This document shows positions 34,560-44,993 of a stretch of DNA of 64,000 bases, one piece after another. A program made the position numbers and the translations under genes. Every line of letters begins with the position of its first letter. Positions within the stretch are counted from its first letter, which is position 1. Source of the stretch: Amanita rubescens (lineage: Eukaryota > Basidiomycota > Agaricomycetes > Agaricales > Amanitaceae). The notes below the pieces were generated by a model, which saw nothing but the letters and a program-made list of their open reading frames with translations, made no database searches and had not been told where the DNA came from. The stretch is taken from the NCBI GenBank assembly GCA_015039365.1, contig WION01000227.1:22754-86753 (forward strand), given 5' to 3'.

Positions 34560-35460
34560 TTATGGTTTTCTTGGATGCGCGCCGGTGTAAAATTGAACTC
34601 TTTGAAATTCAGACAGCTTTATAAATATGGATAACATAGAATCATAATTGGGGAAGATCATACATTTCTTTCAGTCCCTGCTCAGCATTCGAAACATGGC
34701 CGTCCATCATCCTTTATCCGCCCTCGAGAGCCGGATCCTGAGTCGGTAGTTCTGCAGTAAATATAAGCCGCCCAACCGCCCATATATCCACTTCTGCACC
34801 ATGATTGTAGCGCCAGAACCTGTTATTATTGCCCTGCAGCCCACGTTTGCGTGATCAACAAATCTCTGGCCCAAGTTTATTCCAGATGGCGCCTACATTT
34901 ATTCGGTTGCGGTGATGGTATACCTTTGGTGAATGCGAGGCACAACTCAAGTACGATTCTGCTTTCGTTGGGGCAAACGAAGCATCTTCCCAGTCGATCA
35001 AAAATCACTTGGAAGACTCTTCACGGCTTTGCATGATATTCGGCCAACGGATATCCCGATGAAATACTGGCGGATCAGCGTGGGCTACCTGACTTGAGCT
35101 ACCTTGAGCTTCGAGGATGCACACTACAGCATTTCGAACATCCGAGGGTGATTTAGGACCTTCGCTAATCCCTACTGGCTCCAGATCGACGCATCACGTA
35201 AACGGCGCAGGATTTCGGCTTTCTTAAGTCGGTCCACGTTAGGAACACCTTTCGAAACTAATGTCGCATAGATCGCCTGTAGATGTTCGACGCGCTCTTT
35301 GCCATCGACCACATGCTTGAATTCCGGAACCGCTAATCTATACCTTTTGCGCACATGTGATAAAAATATTTAATAGTCTTGCCACCCTCGCTGAGCTTAG
35401 AGTCAACATACCAGATGGAAACAGAAGAAACATGCTCACGCCGGTCTTCAAGCGTCGTTG
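34560..35460 (-). pseudogene. Kinase-domain tail of a Crinkler-kinase gene, broken copy
   Basis: Similar over its length to 44885-45735, the 3' half of the Crinkler-kinase pseudogene. The minus-strand text keeps KHVVDGKERVEHLQAIYATL, SKGVPNVDRLKKAEI and, after an intron, YFHRDIRWP and DASFAPTKAES. Those last two correspond to the HRD loop and the DFG-equivalent region. Small deletions and stops interrupt it, and the N-terminal part is missing. The missing part is replaced by the gene at 35555-37607 and a TYR1 fragment; the next matching piece reappears at 38434-38610. Confidence 0.75.
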
Positions 35461-35554
35461 AGCATCGGCTAATCAAATACCCGTATGTTTGGTTCGGTAA
35501 TCCGCGTCTCGGGTTCGTTTCGGCCTCGGAAGACAAAACTAATTTAACCGTACA

Positions 35555-37607
35555 ATGGCTTCTCTCGCCGTCGACATCCCGCCTGCCCAGGCCACCTCGC
35601 CTAACCAGAGCCATACCATCGCCGCTCGAAAAGCCTACCAGCGTGACGACTGGCGTCTCTTGCACCTCAACGACACCGTCGAAGACGCCCTCTCCAAGAT
35701 CCTCAGGTTCGGCTTCGACATTGACCGCGTTGCGGTAAAGCCTGCAACCGCCAAAGCTCTTCGCGACCAGATCCTCACCTGGGCCAAGCATATTGCCGGT
35801 GAGATCCCGGGCTACACCGACTGGCAGCAGATCTACGACTTCACCTTCGACGCGCTCTATGTCCCCGATACCGTCCCTGGTGAGGACGCTACGCCCGTCG
35901 GTACCGAGGCCGATCTCCACGCCATGCTTGAGGACATTGACCTCGAGCGTGACTACGCCTTGCAGACCAGGGACGTCGAGAAGGAGCATCTCGCTGATCA
36001 TGACCTCTCTCTCGGCAAGGCACGCACCCGCCAAGACATCCTTAACAAGATCGCTGCCCGCTACACCGCTGCCAATCCCATGCCTACCCCCCTCGCCCTG
36101 CTCTTCCGCAAGATCCGCTACACGTACAAGCTGCGTGAATGCCTTCTCGGTCAGGTCGGCTACTACAACGGCTCACTCGAGCTCGCCGCAGACATGGCCC
36201 ACGACTTCGAGTTCCATATGTACTTGATCCAGATGAAGTTGCGTCGCCCAGATCGTCTCCACAAGTTCAAGGCCCCCAAGGCGATGACCCACTACCTCAC
36301 CGACGCAACCTTCCCGGGCTCCTGGAACAACCAATTCTCCTACTCTTACGGTTATGACGAGTTCGGCCCCCAACAGATGCCGATCTTCGGTATCAACTAC
36401 ATTGAGCGCAAGCTCGTCGAAGTTCTTCGCCTCGATGTCGCCGGAAAGAAGTGGCATGGTCTTTGCACCTTGTTGGAATGGGATCCAAAGGATGCCGCTC
36501 GCGTCGTTGAGCTCAATCGTATCAAGACCGACTTCGTGTCCGCTGAAATCGCAGGTAAGCTTTCTCTTTTTTGAATCCTATTTGTTTGTAGCTGGTGCAG
36601 GTCTTCGAAGCGCCGCTGGCCACTTCCTTGGCGGCAACCTCACTCTCAGCGACTGCGGCCTCCACATCCTCACCCTTCCCCGCATCATCGCCGTCTTGAC
36701 CAACGACGAGACGAAGCGAAAGGCATTCTACACGCTCTTCCTTGGCCTCACCTGGTCGGACACGCCTCTCAGCAAGGAGGAGAACCCATTCGCCGAGGTC
36801 TACGAAGGACGGGCTAGGAAGCATCGTAACGTTGGCACCCCTATCGATTACGATCTCGCCCACCTCAAGGACAACGACGTCAAAGACCCCAGGATCGCTG
36901 CCGACCGTCCCGCTCTCCTCACTCTCAATCTCGTGCACTATTATCCTCAGGTCGTCGGTCGTAAGGCCAATTTCATCCTTACTCCCGAGACTGCCGGCGC
37001 CGATTATCGTCGCAAGCTCCAGCGCCTCAGCGAAGGCCAATTGGACGAACTCTTTGCCAACATTGAAGCCTATCCCCGCACTGCCGACCTCGCTGACAAG
37101 ATCGATGCCGTCGTCAACCAAGCCGTCGAAGCTGCCCGCGACTGGCATGCCCGCGCGATTGTAAACCATCGCCCCATTTACACCGGCACCAGCGGCCACA
37201 TGCTCAGCTATTCCCGTATCTTCCTCGACAGTGTCGCTCCGGAGGGCTGTGCCTCTGCCGACCACCCCACGCTCGAGCAGCTTCGCGTTACCTTGCTCGC
37301 CGCTTTGATCGGGTTCAACCAGCAGCATACCTACGACGAGTGCATGGTCGCCTCGCATGGACTGACCCATGACAACGAGACGCTCCAATATCAGGATCGC
37401 AGCGGCTACCGCGACATCATCGATTCCGCCGATTCGTTCGTCCGCAACAAGGTCGGCAAGCCGTTGCTCCAAGCCATGATCGCAATCGGCAAGCAGTTCA
37501 TCGCCAACTTCGAGGAGCATCAGGCCGCACTCGATCCTCCCCTTCCCCACCCCGGCGTTCTCGTTGCGCAATGGTTCAAAGACACGACCGGTCGTGCCTT
37601 CGCTTAA
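35555..37607 (+). CDS. Unknown 668-residue protein with strong codon bias
   Basis: Two exons, 35555-36554 and 36601-37607, with a 46-nt phase-1 intron. The start ATG is preceded by ACA and followed by MASLAVDIPP. I do not recognise the family and see no signal peptide or clear membrane segment. Recognisable blocks are HDFEFHMYLIQMK, TFPGSWNNQFSYSYGYDEFG, FGINYIERKLVEVLRLD, AAGHFLGGNLTLSDCG and NQQHTYDECMVASHGLTHDNE. Codon use is strikingly C-ending (GCC, CTC, AAG, ATC), unlike its neighbours, suggesting very high expression or recent arrival from another locus. It sits between debris of a Crinkler-kinase gene and a TYR1 fragment, so it probably came in with a segmental insertion. Long frames on the opposite strand are shadows of the codon bias. 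Confidence 0.8.
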
Positions 37608-37644
37608 GGAGATCGGAATGGCGGAGAGCCAGCAAGGCTTGAAT

Positions 37645-38433
37645 TTGAAACACCAGCGCGAAACGTGTGCGGGGATGCACCATAGGGCGTCAAGACTCAA
37701 AATGCACACATCTCCGAACGGGCGTTTTGGAAACGTGGGACGAAGCAATTGCCGTTGCCAATGCCAAATGGAATGGCTCCGATAGCGGGCTTTAGACTGC
37801 TTTAGAGGGGAAGCGGCTTGGTCACTTTATCATTCAATAATCTATATTTGTGCTCGCGCGGATGATTTTGTAACTCCTTCAATTACTTATAGACCGGGAC
37901 TAGCTGCGATCCCTGTATGGCTCTGTCTGTCCCAAACCCTCATGTCTTCCCCGACGCCCACCCCGACAACCAGCCCACAATCGGCCTCATAGGCATGGGC
38001 GCTATGGGCCGTATGTACGCTCACGTTCTGAGCACTGCAGGCTGGAAAAAGTATGCAGATCTTATCAGCCCGCATGATTGCTGATCGTTCTCAGAATCTG
38101 CGTTTGCGATCTTCCATCCAAATTTGACGACCTCAAGGGTGAATACGCAAGTGCGTTCACCCCACTCTCCTTGTTTCGGTACACTGACCATTCCCAGACA
38201 ATCCCTCAGTGACAGTCGTCCGCGACGGCAATGCCGTATCCAGAGCATCCGATTTCATCGTTTATTCCGTCGAAGCTGGAGGAATCGACTCAGTCGTAAA
38301 GGAGTACGGTCCCGGCGAGTCCAACTGTATCCCAAACACCGATCCCGCTCTAGAATCACCTAGCCACCAAACTGAACGCTGTCGTCGCTGGTCAAACTTC
38401 TGTAAAGGCACCAGAACAAGCAGCATTCGAAAG
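37645..38433 (+). pseudogene. Truncated duplicate of TYR1 promoter and exons 1-4
   Basis: Nearly identical to 32390-33146, with the same ATG (37916), the same first three introns and only scattered substitutions. One small insert sits in the upstream part. Similarity stops within exon 4 after the codons for APEQAAFE, where Crinkler-kinase-like text begins. The Rossmann motif is intact but the substrate domain is missing. A short dead-end transcript could still be made because the promoter region came along. Confidence 0.9.
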
Positions 38434-38610
38434 CTTCTCAAGGTATCCTTTTAGGAGCTTGAGATCCTGCTTGACCGGTGTTGTCCATAGATCGAATAAT
38501 TTTCGCGTTATGTCAACTATAGCGTGATTAGCACTTAGTTTGGGCCGCATCAGAAGAAGACTAACTCATCACGTTTTCTTTTCACTGCTGTATGAAGCAT
38601 AACCTGTGGA
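38434..38610 (-). pseudogene. Crinkler-kinase internal fragment
   Basis: Matches 46440-46610: on the minus strand both read TTAGTC(T/C)(T/C)CTTCTGATGC and then TAATCACGC(C/T)ATAGTTGACAT. The short piece still reads LFDLWTTPVK and lies directly beside the TYR1 truncation point. It marks the far side of the insertion that split this gene copy. Confidence 0.7.
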
Positions 38611-38621
38611 GAGAAGGTCGG

Positions 38622-38985
38622 TGTTGAACATTACAACGCAATGACGCCTCCTCCTTTCATACCTCGGCGCTTAGTGCGCCGAGCATTGTTCACCATCAAC
38701 GCGCTTTGCACCACAAAGCGCATCTCACCATTCATCCGCCTCACATATCCCTCTACCTAGTTACCTTTCATCTCCTACATATTTATATAGTTCCATTTTG
38801 CGTCTCTCACCTCAGTACGAATAAACGTATCTGAGGTGAGATCGTCCTTTCCACACTATCTTAATCACATACTAATACCCGTTGTTAGTTTATCTCTATC
38901 TTCTAGGTATGCTACAACTGTAGTACGAATAAACGTATCTGAGTTTATCTCTATCTTCTAGCCTCTAGCGTGTTACCGTTTAACA
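38622..38985. mobile_element. Solo LTR with 5-bp target duplication
   Basis: Starts TGTTGAAC and ends GTTTAACA (inverted 7 of 8), flanked on both sides by GTCGG (38617-38621 and 38986-38990). At 364 bp with TG...CA ends it fits a retrotransposon long terminal repeat left after recombination. Inside are hairpins at 38663-38683 and 38701-38721 (8-bp arms) and at 38806-38840 (10-bp arms CTCACCTCAG/CTGAGGTGAG). There is a TATATAG box near 38783 and an internal duplication of ACGAATAAACGTATCTGAG. No internal coding region is present. Confidence 0.85.
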
Positions 38986-38990
38986 GTCGG

Positions 38991-40025
38991 TTCTGATCGT
39001 GTTGAAAAATAAAGTAGGGAAAAGTGCGCCAGAGGCAAGGGCGGATCGTAGGAGAAGAACTTGTGAGGCACAGTGAATGAGGGTGAGAGTAACAATGTCT
39101 TACGCATATTGTCACTACTCTATTTGGCGTTGCGTAAGTTTCCGCGGTACTTGGGCATAGGGGCGTACAGCTCAAGCCTTAGAGCGGGATGTCGCCGGGG
39201 CGGCCGGCAAAAGTGGCAAGCGGCCGGAGCGGAAATGGCCGAATGCTTACTGTAGCCGCATTTGTCACCAGCCAGCGCCATGAATGCTTCTAGCTCTGGC
39301 GCTGGGGAAGGTGACTGGTGATTAATTGGAGTGCAGGCGAGCAAGCGGGGATGGATAGCGTTCAGAGCCATAGCGACGTACGCATATTGAAACGGGGGAA
39401 GAATGCTACTCAAAAGTTTAAGTAAAACATTTCAATGTGTTGTGGTGTCGGTTGCAACGAATTCAGAGTGCTTTTTCGTGGGTAAGCGTGTTTTCGATAG
39501 CAAGATCATACAACAGCGCAGTGCGAATAAGATCTTCGCTGGCGAAATATCACTCGCTGTCCGCGTACCCACCATCGAAATCACCATCGAAACCATCATC
39601 TAAACCATCATCTAAACCATCATCTAAACCATCATCTAAACCATCGTCCTCAGCATCCAAGTCTGCTTCCTCGTCTTCGTCATTAATTTCTGAATTACTT
39701 TCCTCGTCTGTCTCGTCATCATCAGTTTCTTCATCCGTGCTTTCAGTAGACCCTAGTCCTTCCGAAAGTCCCCCGACCCCGTCCAAATTTTCGTCATCTT
39801 CAACGTTCAAGTCCACATTGTCGCCGGGAAATCCGCCTTAAAGGAAATAATCGGTGACTTTTCGTTCAGATTTGTGAATAACGCCCACCACCTCGAAAGC
39901 TCATCACCACTCCAGTGTGGATGGGTCGCTGGAATATATAAGTGAAACATAATTTTAATGGCATCAATAAAAAAACGCGCACACTTGGTGGAATAAGCTA
40001 ACAGGCAATCGGAAACATTAGTAAA
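38991..40025. other. Spacer with duplicated fragment and acidic repeat frame
   Basis: About 39115-39400 resembles 47165-47370 (for example GAGCGGAAATGGCCGAA beside GAGCGGAAATTGCCGAA), so it belongs to the same segmental duplication. At 39597-39650 a 12-bp unit (ACCATCATCTAA) is repeated about five times. On the minus strand it falls in a coherent frame from about 39840 to 39550 that is extremely rich in Asp and Glu with GLDD repeats. That may be an exon of an acidic protein, but I see no gene around it. Confidence 0.4.
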
Positions 40026-42962
40026 TTATTGTTCATAGAAAAACTCGGTGCATCTCACGTTTCGAACTTCCTCGGTGGTTGGACCTTGAGATGAAACTAT
40101 CATGTTTTTCGTGACATCCTTCATTCTTGGCCGTCTCAACGCCTCCCTCTCCCAGCAGCGCTGAATCATGCTCCATGCGCTCTCGCTCAAAGGCGGGTCA
40201 TTGAGTCGAGGCGGATGTTCTCCTCGGAAGTGGAGGCCTACAATTTGTAAATCCGTTTTACCGGCAAATGGTATACTATCATAATGTATCTACAGAATTC
40301 AGATGTGTACCAATGTATCTATTGTGACTCACTTCGTAAAAAAGACATCCAAACGCATAGACGTCCGACATTTGTGTCCTTGCAGGAGTATCCGAGTCAT
40401 CGGAATCGACTTCATCAAAGTTTCCGAATAACTCGGGGGCTGCGAAGTTGAGGTGTTTTGCTCCTGTTTGCGTGGTCGTAGCGTCCGAGAGCCGCGTCAA
40501 TCCAAAGTCAGCGATTTGAACACGAATATTTGAATCCAAGAGAATATTGTCCTAAAAGATATATTTAGCATTTCTCCAGCGCGCTTCTCAGGCAAAATAC
40601 CCCGCGAAGGTCGCCGTGAATTGCGCCTACTGAATGAATATATTCAATGCCCTGGGCCACTTCCAGTATCTTTGAGAAAATTAAGTGTCAATGAAGAGCC
40701 AAAGGTAGAAAGGCCATACACGCTCTTCGATCTGGGCAACTGATGGATTTGTTTTCTTCCGCCATTGGGCCAGAGTACCGTTCGTCATATAGGGCGAGAT
40801 GAGGAAAAATTGGGTTGTTCTTCCACTGTGAAATTCATAGATTCCATGAAACGGCAGCACGAACTTGTGCTTGAGAGAGCCCCACATCAACGCCTCACGA
40901 CAAAAGGCCTGTTATGCGAACATCAAGAATGGACTCGTGACAACGGCAACGCGAACACCTACAACGTCGTTGTCAGACTTGTACAACACTTTCAGCGCAA
41001 CGGCTGCCCCCTGTAGTTCGCCAACGAAAACGCGCCCGAATCCCCCACTGCCAATGTATTCGCGCTCGGTCGCCATGCTGACCCCTGTTACAATCAAAGA
41101 CGGGGGTATAATAGGCATCTTTGAGTTAAGTTTGAACATCAATCGTCTAGCTCGCTCATTGTTGTCTAGGGTTGGATCCGAATTGGACAAGCGACGGTCG
41201 CGAAGCAGGTGAAGCAATAAGTCCAACAAGTTCTGGACGTCTGGGGCCTGGCTTAGCTGTTCCGCAACACTGAGATAGTCCTCTCTGGATAGGATTCTAC
41301 ACACGAGATCGATGATGGATGCATTGACGACGGATGTGATGCAAGAGCCGGGCTAGGAGCTCTTTAGTACTATATGGGTGCACTTTCTGATGTTGCCATA
41401 CCTTCCAATCCTTAAGAATGAAAAACAGAGATAGGAGGGGATGGCGGTCTGGATCAGACATCATCCTTTCAGCGATATCTCTTATTGCCGGTCGTTCTGA
41501 CGGCATCCTCGCCCAGCACAATCCGATCAACTCCCATGCTTCATCTTTCAAGGGCGGGTCATGCAGGCGAGGCGGACGTATGCCTTGAGAGACAAGGGCC
41601 ATGACTTTTAAGTCCTGTTTACCGGCAAAAGGCATGCTGTCATAATGGATCTGCATAATTCAGCAAGAGAATCTGCATATTAATCATAACCTACTTCGTA
41701 ATAGAGACATCCAAACGCATAGATGTCCGACATTTGGGTCCTGGCTGAATCATCAGCTGCTGAAGGGTCTTCGCCGTCCTCGAGGCGTCCAAACAACTCC
41801 GGGGCTGCAAAGCGCGTATGTTTCATTCCAGACCGCGTATTTGTCGCATCTGAGAGTCTGGTTAACCCAAAATCCGCAATTTGAACATGAAGATTGGCAT
41901 CAAGGAGGACGTTCTCCTAAAGAAAATGATCAGTATCTCAAAATAGCACGTTTCCAGGTGGAGTACCCCACGCAGGTCACCGTGAAATATGCCTTCTGAA
42001 TGAATATATTCGATGCCCAGAGCCACCTCTAGTATCTTCCGGAAGGGTGAGATCAACGGTGAGTCAGTTAAAGAAAATACATACGCGTTCTTCTATCTCG
42101 GATAGTGATGGATTTGCTTGCTTCCGCCACTGAGCTAGCGTGCCCTTCTCCATATAGGGAGAGATGAGAAAGGCAGTTCCACCTTCGTGTTCACCGATTC
42201 CCAGGAATGGCAACACGAATTTGTGCTTGAGCAATCCCCACATCAACGCCTCTCGACAAATGGCCAGCTGGAACCGAAATAAAAGGTTGCGTTATAAGAA
42301 CGACACGTTGGACTTACAGCATTATTATCAGACTTGTACAATACTTTCAACGCAACGGCTTCTCCCTTTAGTTCGCTCCTGTAAACGCGCCCAAACCCAC
42401 CACCGCCAATATAATCTTCCTCTGAAGGCTTGTTGACTCCCGTCACGATTAAGGACAATGGTATGACCGGCGTCTTTGATATGATTTTAAACATGAATCG
42501 CCGTCCTCGCCTGTGGAAGTCGACCGACTCATCCTGATAATTTGGTAGGAGACGATAGCGAAGCATGTGAAGTATGAAATCGAGCAGAATTTGGGAGTCC
42601 GAGATACGATCCAACTTGCCCGCGCCGCTGAGGTAGTCTTCCCCAGATAACAGCTTGCACATGAGATCAGTAGTGTTTGCATTTACGACAGACGTGATAG
42701 AGGATCCGGGCTACCAGGCCTTGAGCAGAGTGAACTTGCACTTAGAAATGCTAATCACCTTCTTAGCATTGAGTATAGAGAGAAGCGATGGGAGCGGATC
42801 GCTCTCAAGAATATTGTAACTGCCGCTCCAACTTTCATTTCCGTCAGTCAGTCCTTCCTTTGCTTCTTCCGAGTCCAATGCGCCCATAAATTCTCGTTCT
42901 CTTAGCACATCCCTATACGTCCCCGTAATCGCCGCAGGAGCGCCGCTGAGGGGATCATCCAT
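40026..42962 (-). CDS. Tandem protein kinase with two complete TKL-like kinase domains
   Basis: A probable signalling kinase, 816 residues, eleven exons: 42962-42759, 42710-42318, 42267-42085, 42035-41967, 41916-41695, 41650-41402, 41352-40963, 40908-40720, 40669-40601, 40551-40333 and 40289-40026. Every intron is phase 0 and about 50 nt. After a 68-residue leader, exons 2-6 encode one unit and exons 7-11 a second with matching exon lengths (393/390, 183/189, 69/69, 222/219, 249/264). Each unit begins PGS(S/C)ITSVVNA, then a helical region, then a kinase domain. Unit 1 has GGGGFGRVY, VALKVL, HGDLRGENVLL, ADFGLTRL and APELFG; unit 2 has GSGGFGRVF, VALKVL, HGDLRGDNILL, ADFGLTRL and APELFG. All catalytic residues appear intact in both. 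No signal peptide or membrane segment is seen. Substrates are unknown. Confidence 0.85.
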
Positions 42963-43389
42963 TGTCGAACTGACCAGAGTCAAACAGTGCGACGGATTCC
43001 AAGGAGAAAGCTCGAGTTATTCTCGAAGCGCGACGTGCTCGGAGAGGTTCTCGGCGCTTGATCGTGTGAATACACGGACATATAGATGGTGGTGAAGGCG
43101 ATAAACATGAACCCAATATTGTTTGGACGATCGGTTCACGGGCCGGTTCACCGATTTTGAGCCTTTCTCATTAAAGCTAATTTTTCGACACCAGCGGTAA
43201 ATCGTTGCATAATTGTGGGGGTTGACGTAGCCTGCTAATGCAACTTGGGATTAGATCCAATGGACTAGCTATATGAGCACAACTCAGCAGCCCTGCTCCC
43301 CTTTATGATTATCCCCAAGCCTCTCTCCCGACGCCCACCCCAACAATGAGCACTACCAGCCTCGTCGATAGTATGTAGTCTGAATTATG
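42963..43389. other. Intergenic spacer with a possible tiny TYR1 scrap
   Basis: No gene. Around 43318-43350 the text CCCGACGCCCACCCC(A)ACAA matches the start of TYR1 exon 1, suggesting another very short duplicate, but the match is too short to be sure. Confidence 0.35.
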
Positions 43390-44748
43390 CTAGGAATACT
43401 GCTCAGTGGTATTTCTGCGACTTTGAATCTGTATAGCACCGTGAAACAACGAGACCTTCCCTTTCCTTTGCCATCCTAATGGCTTCGCTTCGCTTTCACT
43501 CGCTTTTGCATTAATACGTTCCGCGTATGCACGCAGTCCCACCCACTCATCTCCTTCGAGCGTCAAACCTCGATGCTCCAAATAACCCAAGACCGGCCAG
43601 AGCGCACAATCCGCAACTGTAAACGCATCCCCCGCAACATATTTATGCTCCCGCGTGTAGGTCTCCCAAAACTTCAGCTCTCGCATGGTGCCCTCGAGGG
43701 ACTCCACGATCTCCCGCTCATAAGCAGAGTGATCCTCCAAGAAGAGATACTCGAGCCCTTCACAGACGTTATGCAGGTTCTCGCTTTCCTGCACACGTTG
43801 AATGCACTTTGTATACTCCATCTTGTCTTTGGCACACGGCATGAAGGGGTTGGGGTAGTACGTGTCGAGGTACTGCAGGATGGCGATGGACTCGATGACG
43901 GTGGTCCCATCCGAATCGACGAATGTGGGCGTCTTGCAGCGCGGATTGATAGCGGCGAATGCGGGGAGGCGAGTCTCTTTCGGGTCGGTCATGACGCGGA
44001 GCCGACGAGGGTTGTACGCGATGCGTTTCTCGGCTAAGAGAAGCTGGACGCGCCATGACGGAATGGAGCCGTTGACATAGTACAATGTCGGTAGAGTAGA
44101 GTCGAAGAGAACTTCATCGAGGTCGCGATGGTGAATGAGGGAGCCGTAGTGCGTTGAGATAGCGTCCAGCGCGGAATTACCTGCGGTGGAGGAGGTGGGG
44201 GCGACTGCAGACTTGATTACGTTAATGGTGTATTCGTGAAAGAAGGCGTCTGTAACTGTAGCGCGAACACAGGTCGTGGCTGTTACACCCGCAAAGAATA
44301 AGGTATCGACGTTCAGAGCTTGGAGAGTTTCGTGCAGAGCTGTATCTGTGAAGCCCGAGTAGTAGGTCTTCGTTATGACCGTATCATTTGGGCGAATAAG
44401 CCGCTGGATATCCGGATGGAACTCTGCGCCTGGAGATCCAGGGTGACAGAACCGCTTCGGGCCATGATGCGAACCAGCTAGGTGGGCGCTATTTAGAGGC
44501 ACATTGAGGTATTTATCACCATCTGGGCGCGTCAAATGCTTTGGAGGAAGAGGGTTATCCACAGCCTGGTATTCGGAACGAATCCAGACGATGGGAAGCT
44601 GTCGATGCCTGAAAGAAATGACACTTGAGTGCAGATTAGGGAAAAGGTGTGGGTGCGTAGTGGCAAAGTCTCCTCGAGTCTTTCCAAGGAGAAAGTCCGG
44701 ATGAAGAAAGTCGTTCTGTAAATCTACGAGGATCAATGCAGGCCTCAT
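43390..44748 (-). CDS. Isochorismatase-like hydrolase fused to glutathione S-transferase
   Basis: A single uninterrupted exon of 452 residues from ATG 44748 (MRPALILVDLQNDF). Residues 1-205 form an isochorismatase/nicotinamidase-type cysteine hydrolase with the D-K-C catalytic set: D9 in ILVDLQNDF, K127 in VITKTYYSGF and C160 in VTATTCVRA. These enzymes hydrolyse small amides or vinyl ethers; the exact substrate cannot be told. Residues 218-300 are a glutathione S-transferase N-terminal thioredoxin fold (LYYVNGSIPSWRVQLLLAEK, the cis-Pro region KTPTFVD, ESIAILQYL). Residues 305-420 are its helical C-domain with the capping box FTVADCALWP. No frameshift or linker debris is visible, so the fusion looks real. 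It lies alone on the minus strand between the tandem kinase and a Crinkler pseudogene. A detoxification role is a guess. Confidence 0.88.
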   Translation of the reverse strand: MRPALILVDLQNDFLHPDFLLGKTRGDFATTHPHLFPNLHSSVISFRHRQLPIVWIRSEYQAVDNPLPPKHLTRPDGDKYLNVPLNSAHLAGSHHGPKRFCHPGSPGAEFHPDIQRLIRPNDTVITKTYYSGFTDTALHETLQALNVDTLFFAGVTATTCVRATVTDAFFHEYTINVIKSAVAPTSSTAGNSALDAISTHYGSLIHHRDLDEVLFDSTLPTLYYVNGSIPSWRVQLLLAEKRIAYNPRRLRVMTDPKETRLPAFAAINPRCKTPTFVDSDGTTVIESIAILQYLDTYYPNPFMPCAKDKMEYTKCIQRVQESENLHNVCEGLEYLFLEDHSAYEREIVESLEGTMRELKFWETYTREHKYVAGDAFTVADCALWPVLGYLEHRGLTLEGDEWVGLRAYAERINAKASESEAKPLGWQRKGKVSLFHGAIQIQSRRNTTEQYS

Positions 44749-44993
44749 AATATCAAGAAATGGGAGCCTGGAGGAAGGGACGAGGTTACCGTAACGGTTG
44801 GTTGACTCGGGTGTGATCCGTTGATCACAACAAACAGATACAAACAAGGTATAAGAGGCAACTCCGGGTAAGTGACATGCAGCAGGTTTAGAGTGGGAGA
44901 ATAGTTACGGTTTTCTTGGATGCGCTGGTGTAACGTGCCATTCCATTATATGACAGCTTTATAAATACAAAATAGAATCATAATTGGGGGAGG

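Noticed and set aside
35333..36034. 233-codon minus-strand frame
   Set aside because: Joins a kinase fragment to the antisense of exon 1 of the plus-strand gene; no single origin.
36522..37748. 408-codon minus-strand frame opposite the 668-aa gene
   Set aside because: Shadow frame produced by the strong codon bias of the plus-strand gene; it also runs past that gene's intron.
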